Assembly (NCBI GenBank): GCA_903859265.1
Contig: CAIOLZ010000174.1
Location: 1 to 10,158 of the forward strand
Source of the DNA: an uncultured beta proteobacterium
Lineage (GTDB): Bacteria > Pseudomonadota > Gammaproteobacteria > Burkholderiales > Burkholderiaceae_C
Direction: 5' to 3'
Length of the DNA: 10,158 nt
In this document: positions 1 to 5,718 of the stretch, one piece after another
Layout: every line of letters begins with the position of its first letter
Numbering within the stretch: the stretch's first letter is position 1
The notes under the pieces: model-generated
Database searches by the model: none
Told to the model about the DNA's origin: nothing
What the model saw: only the letters and a program-made list of their open reading frames with translations
Made by a program: the position numbers and the translations under genes

Positions 1-1593
1 GACGAATTTGCCATCGTCGCCTTTGCGAAACCAGTTGGTGGTGAAGATCTTGGGCAGCTTGGCGCCTGACTTGCCCAGTTTTTCACCCATGTTGAGCCAG
101 TGCTGAAAGTAGTCGCTCATGTTGTAGCCGATGAAAGGCAACATCGCAAAGGGATCACGACGCACCACGCCTTGTTGTCCGGCGGCCGCAGCCGTGGTTT
201 CCGAGCCCATCGTAGCGGCCATATAGACGCCCTCGACCCAGTTGCGGGCTTCGGTTATCAAAGGCACGGTGGTGGAGCGGCGTCCGCCAAAAATGAAAGC
301 GTCAATTGCCACGCCATTGGCATCGTCCCAAGCGGCGTCCAGCGCCGGATTGTTGGTCGCGGTGACAGTAAAGCGCGCGTTGGGGTGAGCCGCCTTGGCG
401 CCGGTCTCCTTGGCGATAGCGGGTGTCCAATCCTTGCCCTGCCAGTCGATCAGGTGTGCGGGCACGGTGCCGGTGTCTTTTTCCATCCCTTCCCACCAGA
501 CGTCGCCGTCGTCGGTCAGCGCTACGTTGGTGAAAATGACATTCTTGTCCAGACTCGCCATGCAGTTTGGGTTGGTGTGGTAGTTGGTGCCGGGTGCGAC
601 GCCAAAGTAACCGGCTTCCGGGTTGATCGCGTACAGCTTGCCGTCGGGCCCGGGTTTGATCCACGCAATATCGTCACCAATGGTCGTTACCTTCCAGCCA
701 TCAAAACCGGCTGGTGGAACCAGCATGGAGAAGTTGGTCTTACCGCAGGCGCTTGGGAAAGCCGCCGCGACGTGGTACTTTTTGCCTTGCGGGTTGGTCA
801 CGCCAAGAATCAACATATGTTCAGCGAGCCAGCCCTGGTCACGGCCCATGTTGGAGGCAATGCGCAGTGCAAAGCACTTCTTGCCAAGCAGGGCATTGCC
901 GCCGTAACCAGAACCATAGGACCAGATTTCGCGGGTTTCTGGGTAATGGACGATGTACTTGGTTTTGTTGCAAGGCCAGGCGACGTCGGCCTGACCCGCC
1001 TCCAGCGGCGCACCGACGGTGTGCACGCAGGGAACAAATGCGCCATCCACGCCCAACACGTCGTACACCGCCTTGCCCATGCGGGTCATGATGCGCTGGT
1101 TGACCGCGACATAAGCACTGTCGCTGAGTTCGATGCCGATGTGCGCGATGTGGGAGCCCAGTGGGCCCATCGAGAAAGGCACCACATACATGGTGCGGCC
1201 CTTCATGCAGCCGTCAAAAAGGGCTTTTTCACCGTCTTTGCCAACTTGCAGCAACTTGCGCATATCGGCGGGTGCCATCCAGTTGTTGGTGGGGCCCGCG
1301 TTTTCTTTCTTGTCGCTGCATATAAAGGTGCGGTCTTCCACCCGCGCCACATCGCTGGGGTCGGAGCAGGCCAGAAAGCTGTTGGGCCGCTTGGCGGGGT
1401 TGAGCTTTTTAAACGTACCGCTCTGGACCAGTTGCTCGCACAGGCGCTGGTATTCCTCTTCGGAGCCGTCGCACCAGTGAATCGATGTCGGCTTGCACAG
1501 TGCTGCCATGTCGGCGACCCAGGCGATCAATTTTGCATTTCTGACATAGCTGGGCGCGTTGAGCGTGAGTCCCTGCATTACCGGTGAATTCAT
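1..1593 (-). CDS. pckG: Phosphoenolpyruvate carboxykinase (GTP), 5' part, cut by window edge
   Basis: Cytosolic enzyme converting oxaloacetate plus GTP to phosphoenolpyruvate, GDP and CO2, the entry step of gluconeogenesis. 531 residues are visible from the start ATG (1593-1591); the family is about 600-620 residues, so roughly 80-90 C-terminal residues lie beyond position 1. Family landmarks seen: the PEPCK-specific P-loop FPSACGKTNFSML with Cys283 and Lys285, the metal-binding kinase-2 motif IGDDIAW (Asp307, Asp308), the ENAGPTNNWMAP segment, and SYGSGYGGNALLGKKC. These define the GTP-dependent rather than the ATP-dependent family. The start MNSPVMQGLTL has a Shine-Dalgarno GGAG (1602-1605 region) 7 bases upstream. 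No frameshift is seen. It is probably monocistronic, driven by the promoter proposed at 1704-1731. The identification is firm; only the 3' end is unknown. Confidence 0.96.
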   Translation of the reverse strand, partial: MNSPVMQGLTLNAPSYVRNAKLIAWVADMAALCKPTSIHWCDGSEEEYQRLCEQLVQSGTFKKLNPAKRPNSFLACSDPSDVARVEDRTFICSDKKENAGPTNNWMAPADMRKLLQVGKDGEKALFDGCMKGRTMYVVPFSMGPLGSHIAHIGIELSDSAYVAVNQRIMTRMGKAVYDVLGVDGAFVPCVHTVGAPLEAGQADVAWPCNKTKYIVHYPETREIWSYGSGYGGNALLGKKCFALRIASNMGRDQGWLAEHMLILGVTNPQGKKYHVAAAFPSACGKTNFSMLVPPAGFDGWKVTTIGDDIAWIKPGPDGKLYAINPEAGYFGVAPGTNYHTNPNCMASLDKNVIFTNVALTDDGDVWWEGMEKDTGTVPAHLIDWQGKDWTPAIAKETGAKAAHPNARFTVTATNNPALDAAWDDANGVAIDAFIFGGRRSTTVPLITEARNWVEGVYMAATMGSETTAAAAGQQGVVRRDPFAMLPFIGYNMSDYFQHWLNMGEKLGKSGAKLPKIFTTNWFRKGDDGKFV

Positions 1594-1703
1594 GAAAAAG
1601 CTCCGTAGTTTGAAAATAGTCTTTTCGAAGCCAACAAGCCGTTGGTTTTGAGAATGCAATTCCCGGGACTGCCTAGGGCGCGCTCACCCCCTAATGACCC
1701 GCT

Positions 1704-1731
1704 ATTCTAGGAATTGGTACCCGAGTTACAA
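1704..1731 (-). promoter_or_regulatory. Predicted sigma-70 promoter of pckG
   Basis: Read on the minus strand, a -35 TTGTAA (1731-1726) and a -10 TAGAAT (1709-1704) are separated by 16 bp. They match the consensus at 4/6 and 5/6 positions. The predicted transcription start is near 1697, giving a leader of about 100 nt before pckG. The repeats at 1742-1788 sit just upstream of the -35. This is pattern matching only. Confidence 0.4.
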
Positions 1732-1741
1732 AGCGGTTACC

Positions 1742-1788
1742 TGCAAAAGTTATGCAAAACCCGCATGGGTTTATGCACGAAATTTCGT
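1742..1788. repeat. Cluster of short direct and inverted repeats upstream of pckG
   Basis: TGCAAAA occurs at 1742-1748 and again at 1753-1759, exactly 11 bp apart. A third TGCA lies at 1774, 21 bp further on. Between them is AAACCC-GCAT-GGGTTT (1757-1772). Next to it is a perfect 12-bp palindrome ACGAAATTTCGT (1777-1788). The cluster lies 10-60 bp upstream of the proposed pckG -35. It could be an operator or activator site, or in part the terminator of the peroxidase gene. Confidence 0.45.
1756..1772 (-). terminator. Possible Rho-independent terminator after the glutathione peroxidase gene
   Basis: On the minus strand the sequence reads AAACCC, loop ATGC, GGGTTTT, then GCATAACTTTT. This is a 6-bp stem with a 4-nt loop running into a short T tract, about 90 nt after the peroxidase stop. 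The stem is short and the T run partly overlaps it, so it may instead be an operator for pckG. Confidence 0.35.
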
Positions 1789-1860
1789 TAAAAAGTAACC
1801 GCAGCGCAGACGCTGGACAACGTCAGCGCAAACGCCTTGCGTGTTTCAGGCGTTGTGGTT

Positions 1861-2496
1861 TTATCTGGCGCTGAGCGCGCGCTCAATATCGGCCGTCAGT
1901 TTGGAGTCGTCCGGGGAGGTCAAACTGGAATAGGCGGCAATTGCCTGGCCGTTGCGGCCAATCAGGTATTTGTAGAAGTTCCACATCGGAGAGCGCCCTG
2001 TTGCCGCTGCGAGTTCTTTGAAAAGCGGGTTGGCCGACGCGCCGGACACTACCGACTTCTCAAACATCGGGAATTTCACGCCATAAGTGTTGTGGCAAAA
2101 CTCGGCAATTTGCTTGCTGTCGCCAGGCTCTTGCTGCCCGAAATCGTTGGACGGAAAGCCAAGCACCACCAATCCCCGGGCACTGTCTTTGGCGTAGAGT
2201 TTTTCCAGGCCCTCGTACTGCGAGGTAAATCCGCAATAGCTGGCCGTGTTGACGACTAGCACCACTTTGCCTGCGTATTGGCACAGGTTTTGCGGTTGTT
2301 CATCCTGTAGCCGCAAAAACGTTTTTTGCAGCAAGCCTTTGCACGCGGGGGTTCCCGCAACGGGCGACCCACTGGCGCTGCCGTCCGCAGAGGGCGTTGT
2401 GCCTGCCCAGGCCTCCTGCCCGCCTACCGAGGCAAGCTGGACCATAGCTGCGAAAACGCAAGCCAACCCGACATTTGCAGTAAAACGGAATGTCAC
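1861..2496 (-). CDS. Exported cysteine-type glutathione peroxidase family protein
   Basis: Thiol peroxidase of the GPx family, reducing hydroperoxides with glutathione or, as is common in bacteria, thioredoxin. 211 residues. Residues 1-31 look like a signal peptide: a basic start, a hydrophobic stretch 9-23, and an Ala-Trp-Ala cleavage candidate at 29-31. This puts the enzyme in the periplasm. The catalytic set is present: Cys88 in NTASYCGFTSQY (Cys in place of selenocysteine), Gln122 in GFPSNDFGQQEPG, and Trp172-Asn173 in WNFYKYLIGRNG. Cys134 (EFCHNTYGV) is a candidate resolving cysteine. The start is GTG at 2496-2494; an in-frame TGA at 2517-2515, which ends the upstream small gene, rules out any earlier start. 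No strong Shine-Dalgarno is visible, so translation may be coupled to the small membrane gene 18 bp upstream. The donor thiol cannot be told from sequence. Confidence 0.9.
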   Translation of the reverse strand: MTFRFTANVGLACVFAAMVQLASVGGQEAWAGTTPSADGSASGSPVAGTPACKGLLQKTFLRLQDEQPQNLCQYAGKVVLVVNTASYCGFTSQYEGLEKLYAKDSARGLVVLGFPSNDFGQQEPGDSKQIAEFCHNTYGVKFPMFEKSVVSGASANPLFKELAAATGRSPMWNFYKYLIGRNGQAIAAYSSLTSPDDSKLTADIERALSAR

Positions 2497-2514
2497 AGTC
2501 GGATCGCTTTCGGT

Positions 2515-2655
2515 TCAGGACATGAAGACGGCTATGAAGGCCAGCAAGAAAATCAGCACGCCCCCCGCCACTGGAAGTACCAACGGCATCAATGGCACTA
2601 CCGCCTCGACCGGGTCGATTTCGTGGGATTCGTTATGTTGGGCAGGAGATGACAT
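2515..2655 (-). CDS. Small single-span membrane protein (46 aa), unknown function
   Basis: Not recognised as a named family. ATG at 2655-2653 is preceded by a GAAGG Shine-Dalgarno with 5-6 bases of spacing, which is a strong start signal. The frame runs 46 codons to TGA (2517-2515). The N-terminal 18 residues are polar and acidic with two His (SSPAQHNESHEIDPVE). Residues 19-45 are hydrophobic and form one membrane helix (VAGGVLIFLLAFIAVFM), with prolines at 21, 24 and 28. It ends 18 bp before the GTG of the glutathione peroxidase gene, so the two are probably co-transcribed. The N-out/C-in orientation is not determinable. Evidence that it is real: a good ribosome binding site, operon-like spacing, and a coherent soluble-plus-transmembrane layout. 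Function unknown. Confidence 0.7.
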   Translation of the reverse strand: MSSPAQHNESHEIDPVEAVVPLMPLVLPVAGGVLIFLLAFIAVFMS

Positions 2656-2695
2656 AAAAACCTTCAATTCAAACCATTAAATTTCAGCTCCGCGT

Positions 2696-2736
2696 ATTTT
2701 AGCGACCCCTGCCGTTGCCTGCCCCGCAAATTTGCG
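2696..2736 (-). promoter_or_regulatory. Weak promoter with upstream 12-bp palindrome for the membrane protein/peroxidase unit
   Basis: On the minus strand a -10-like TAAAAT lies at 2701-2696, about 40 bp before the small gene's ATG. The matching -35 position reads GGGCAG, a poor match. A perfect palindrome CGCAAATTTGCG (2725-2736) sits just upstream. If transcription starts near 2689, its centre falls near -41.5, where class II activators bind. The start site is only estimated. Confidence 0.3.
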
Positions 2737-2885
2737 CACCAAGGCGGTGCAACCTGCTGAAAATGTTCCCGTCAATGGCATTTCATCACTTTGGTGGTGC
2801 GATTTGTCAACCGTTCAAGACGCCCGTGCGTCATTAGCACCAGGGACGCCGAACCGGCATTCCATCGCAAATCGACACCGCAACT

Positions 2886-3179
2886 ATGAACAGAGACACG
2901 ATTCAGGTTCCCGAAAAAGGCACTTACAAATGGCAGTTGTTTAACTATTGGTCAGACGAATTCCGCCAGACCCAGGCTGACCACTCTGCCTACATTGCCC
3001 TGAACTTTGCTGGCGCGCTGGATGCATGCCGCAACAAGCTGCATAAACTGATTCAGCACCACCGCCAGCAGGCCACCAAAGCGACCGCCTGCGAACGCCA
3101 CAACCGCGCTATAGAACGCCTTCAAAACACCATGTCCGGGGCTGCTATGGCTTACGAGAGCGGGTTTCGCCGGCATTAA
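2886..3179 (+). CDS. Hypothetical protein, 97 aa
   Basis: Not recognised. 97 residues, soluble, with no signal peptide or membrane span. It is rich in His, Gln and Arg. The N-terminus contains an aromatic patch (YKWQLFNYWSDEF, about 14-26), followed by mainly helix-forming sequence (35-95). Codon third positions are mostly G or C, like the neighbouring genes, which favours a real gene. An opposing minus-strand reading frame of 74 codons covers most of the same stretch but has no better support. The ATG at 2886 has no clear Shine-Dalgarno. The stop TAA (3177-3179) overlaps the recQ stop (3178-3176) in a convergent arrangement, so the two genes pack tightly tail to tail. Moderate confidence that it is translated. 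Confidence 0.55.
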   Translation: MNRDTIQVPEKGTYKWQLFNYWSDEFRQTQADHSAYIALNFAGALDACRNKLHKLIQHHRQQATKATACERHNRAIERLQNTMSGAAMAYESGFRRH

Positions 3180-5023
3180 TGGCTGCCGACCACGCGCAGC
3201 ACCTCCTGCGCGTAGGCTTCCATTTTTTTAGCACCAATGCCGCTGATGCCTTGCAAATCGCCCAGCGAGCGCGGCGCAGAGTGCGCGATAGCCGCCAGCG
3301 TCGCATCGTGAAAAATCACATACGCCGGTAAGTTGTGCTGGCGCGCCACTTCGGCCCGCCATGCTTTGAGCGCTGAATACCGCAACAAACCGTTGCTGTC
3401 GAGCTCAATGGGCGCTTTCACCACGGTCCCCAAGCGCACGTTGCGTTTGGTCTTTTTGTCAGTTGCCGAAGATGCCGATTCGCGCAGCCGCACTGCCACC
3501 TCGCCGCGCAATACGGCCCGCGAGGCTGGCGTCAGCACCAGCGTATTAAAGGCCTGCGCGTCCACGGCCACCGCGCCCATGGCAATCAATTGGCGTAACA
3601 CCCCGCGTAATTGCACTTCACTGAAATCACTTCCAAGCCCGAAGGTGCTGAGCGTCTGGTGGCCGTACTGCGTAACCTTTTCAGTCGCCTTGCCTCGAAC
3701 AACGTCCATCAAGTGGCCGGCACCAAACGCCATGCCGCTGCCCTGCCCAATGCGGTAGATCGTGCTGAGCAACTTGCGTGCGGCATCGGTCCCGTCCCAC
3801 ACGGCTGGGGGATGCAGGCAGTTGTCGCAATTTCCACAAGGCTTGCTCGCTTCGCCAAAATACGCCAGCAGGCGTACCCGGCGGCAATCCGTGGCTTCGG
3901 CAAGCCCCAAAAGGGCGTCGAGCTTGCCGCGCAGGGCCTGCTTGAATGCTTCGCCTGCCGGACTTTCGTCGATCATGCGGCGCTGGTTCACTACGTCCTG
4001 CAGGCCGTAGCACATCCATGCGTCGGCAGGTAGTCCATCGCGCCCGGCGCGCCCGGTTTCCTGGTAATACCCCTCTATGTTTTTGGGCATGTCCAGATGG
4101 GCGACAAAGCGGACGTCAGGTTTGTCGATTCCCATGCCAAAGGCAATGGTGGCGACCATGACGATGCCCTCCTCACGTAAAAAACGGTCCTGGTTTGTCT
4201 GGCGGACCGCGCTGTCCAGGCCCGCGTGGTAGGGCAAGGCCAGGATGCCGGCATCGACCAGAGTCTGGGCAATGTCATCCACTTTGCGGCGTGACTGGCA
4301 ATAGACCACGCCGGCATCGCCTTCATGTTCCCGCTCGATAAACCGCAGCAGCTGTGCCGTGGCGTCGCGTTTTTCCACGATGGTGTAACGGATGTTGGGT
4401 CGGTCGAAGCTGCTCACAAATGCGCGTGCGTCCTGCAACTGCAGGCGTTCCAGAATATCGGCCCGTGTCAGGTCGTCGGCCGTAGCCGTGAGGGCCACGC
4501 GGGGAATGCCGGGATAGCGTTCATGCAGCACCGTTAGCGCCCGGTACTCGGGCCTGAAGTCGTGGCCCCACTGGCTGACGCAGTGCGCCTCGTCAATCGC
4601 AAACAGGCTGAGCTGTCCGCGCGCAAACAGCGCGTCGAGTTGCGCCAGGAAACGTGGGGTTGTGATGCGCTCCGGCGCGGCATACAGCAAAGTGACGTCG
4701 CCGCGCACCAGGCGCTGCTCTACCTGATAGGCCTCATCGCCGGTGAGCGTCGAGTTCAAATAAGCGGCGCTGACCCCGGCCTCGTGCAAGGCACCGACCT
4801 GGTCATGCATCAGTGCAATCAGCGGCGATATCACGATGGTCACGCCATGCCCGCTTTGCCGCCGGGCAATGGCAGGAATCTGGTAACACAGACTTTTTCC
4901 GCCCCCCGTGGGCATCAGAACAAGCGCGTCTCCGCCTTGAACGACATGGTCAACGATCGCTTGTTGCGGTCCGCGGTAATGGTCATAGCCAAAAACCTCG
5001 CGAAGAATGAGCTGGTGGGACAA
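3176..5023 (-). CDS. recQ: ATP-dependent DNA helicase RecQ
   Basis: 3'-5' DNA helicase acting in RecF-pathway recombination and repair of stalled forks. 615 residues, the usual RecQ length. Domains: helicase core 1-345 with Walker A TGGGKS (39-44), the aromatic-rich loop and DEAH box (DEAHCVSQWGHDFRPEY, 144-160), and motif VI QETGRAGRDG (321-330). The RQC zinc-binding part has Cys380, Cys396, Cys399 and Cys402, followed by a winged helix to about 510. A C-terminal HRDC domain covers about 546-613. All key residues are present. The start is TTG (5023-5021); upstream in frame there is no ATG or GTG before the TAG that ends the preceding gene at 5053-5051, only 27 bp away. No clear Shine-Dalgarno is seen, so translation may depend on coupling to that gene. 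The 3' end overlaps the stop of the 97-residue hypothetical gene. Confidence 0.96.
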   Translation of the reverse strand: MSHQLILREVFGYDHYRGPQQAIVDHVVQGGDALVLMPTGGGKSLCYQIPAIARRQSGHGVTIVISPLIALMHDQVGALHEAGVSAAYLNSTLTGDEAYQVEQRLVRGDVTLLYAAPERITTPRFLAQLDALFARGQLSLFAIDEAHCVSQWGHDFRPEYRALTVLHERYPGIPRVALTATADDLTRADILERLQLQDARAFVSSFDRPNIRYTIVEKRDATAQLLRFIEREHEGDAGVVYCQSRRKVDDIAQTLVDAGILALPYHAGLDSAVRQTNQDRFLREEGIVMVATIAFGMGIDKPDVRFVAHLDMPKNIEGYYQETGRAGRDGLPADAWMCYGLQDVVNQRRMIDESPAGEAFKQALRGKLDALLGLAEATDCRRVRLLAYFGEASKPCGNCDNCLHPPAVWDGTDAARKLLSTIYRIGQGSGMAFGAGHLMDVVRGKATEKVTQYGHQTLSTFGLGSDFSEVQLRGVLRQLIAMGAVAVDAQAFNTLVLTPASRAVLRGEVAVRLRESASSATDKKTKRNVRLGTVVKAPIELDSNGLLRYSALKAWRAEVARQHNLPAYVIFHDATLAAIAHSAPRSLGDLQGISGIGAKKMEAYAQEVLRVVGSH

Positions 5024-5050
5024 GGGGCAAGCGGCGCTGTGGGTGGGCGG

Positions 5051-5659
5051 CTATTGTCTGTCCTTTGGCGGCGCAGGCGTGTGCACCAACTCATCGCGCA
5101 TGGCTGCTGCCAGACGCACGTAAAGCTTTAGCTGGCGTGTGGTGTCGCGCAGCCGCTCGGCGATGTTTGCCGATACACCCAGCAACAGCCGTGCGGCAAC
5201 GATGGGGTGCCGGATCACCATGGTGTCAATCGCCTTGCGGGTCAAAATGGCGCACCAGATGTCGCTGCTGGCGGTGCACGAAGCTGAGCGGGGCTCCTGA
5301 TCCACCAGCCCCATCTCACCGATCAGACTGCCGGGGCCGAGCACTTTGACCGTTACCGGCTCCGTGCGGCTCACGGTAATGCGTTCCACCACGACGTCAC
5401 CTTCCACCAGCAGCGCCATGAAGCCATCGTCACCCGTGTCACCTTCCCGGATGAAAGTAGTGTTCGCCGCAAAAAACCGGGGAACCATGTAGCCCACAAC
5501 AATGCGCGCTTCCTCCAAGGTCAGATTGGTCAGCGCTTGCGGCGCGGCAAGCAGACGGGCGGCATATTCCGCGCCGGAGAAGCCTTCTTTTCCGGGCATT
5601 TGGGGGGCGGTGTTGTCTGAGCGTTCCATGCGCGGCAATGCTAGTGCTTTTTTCGACAT
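5051..5659 (-). CDS. Stand-alone cyclic nucleotide-binding domain protein (no DNA-binding domain)
   Basis: With the ATG at 5659-5657 (MSKKALALPRMERS) the protein has 202 residues. An in-frame ATG at 5731 would give 226 but lies inside mshE, and Met at 5629 is a shorter alternative; none has a strong Shine-Dalgarno. Residues about 40-150 form a CRP-type cNMP-binding beta-roll. The phosphate-binding cassette is visible as LIGEMGLVDQEPRSAS, with Gly114-Glu115 and Arg124 of PRSA retained, so nucleotide binding is plausible. After the roll comes a helical tail (about 150-192) and a Pro/Lys-rich end. There is no C-terminal helix-turn-helix, so it should not be called a Crp/Fnr transcription factor; it is more likely a sensor acting by protein contact. 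It lies divergent from mshE across about 55 bp and directly upstream of recQ. The ligand (cAMP, cGMP or other) is unknown. Confidence 0.85.
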   Translation of the reverse strand: MSKKALALPRMERSDNTAPQMPGKEGFSGAEYAARLLAAPQALTNLTLEEARIVVGYMVPRFFAANTTFIREGDTGDDGFMALLVEGDVVVERITVSRTEPVTVKVLGPGSLIGEMGLVDQEPRSASCTASSDIWCAILTRKAIDTMVIRHPIVAARLLLGVSANIAERLRDTTRQLKLYVRLAAAMRDELVHTPAPPKDRQ

Positions 5660-5677
5660 CGTAGGCGATGGGCCGCA

Positions 5678-5686
5678 TGCTATTAT
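5678..5686 (+). promoter_or_regulatory. Extended -10 promoter of the msh operon in a divergent intergenic region
   Basis: TGC-TATTAT (5678-5686) matches the extended -10 pattern TGn-TATAAT at 5/6 positions in the hexamer. No good -35 is present at the expected distance. The predicted start is near 5693, 20-26 nt before mshE. The same AT-rich block (ATAATA on the other strand) is the only promoter-like element for the divergent CNB gene, so the two promoters may overlap. Confidence 0.4.
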
Positions 5687-5718
5687 TTTTCCCAACCCTA
5701 AAGGAGACGCGCTTGAAC

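Noticed and set aside
100..1587. Long plus-strand open frame (495 codons) opposite pckG
   Set aside because: It is the antisense shadow of a clear GTP-PEPCK gene; the translation has no recognisable domain and is His/Gly/Val-rich as expected from reverse reading of a GC-rich gene.
1831..1854. Inverted repeat AACGCC/GGCGTT just after the peroxidase stop
   Set aside because: 6-bp stem with a 12-nt loop and no T run on the minus strand; too weak to call a terminator.
2819..2832. GACGC-CCGT-GCGTC inverted repeat upstream of the 97-residue gene
   Set aside because: Five-bp stems are expected by chance in GC-rich DNA and there is no supporting context.
2732..2944. 70-codon plus-strand frame in the spacer before the 97-residue gene
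   Set aside because: No ribosome site, overlaps the next start in another frame, composition unconvincing.
2952..3176. 74-codon minus-strand frame directly after recQ
   Set aside because: Opposes the 97-residue plus frame, which has better codon use; no Shine-Dalgarno. Not fully excluded.
4562..5131. 189-codon plus-strand open frame across the recQ 5' end and the CNB gene 3' end
   Set aside because: Antisense to two well-supported genes, no start signal and no recognisable domain.
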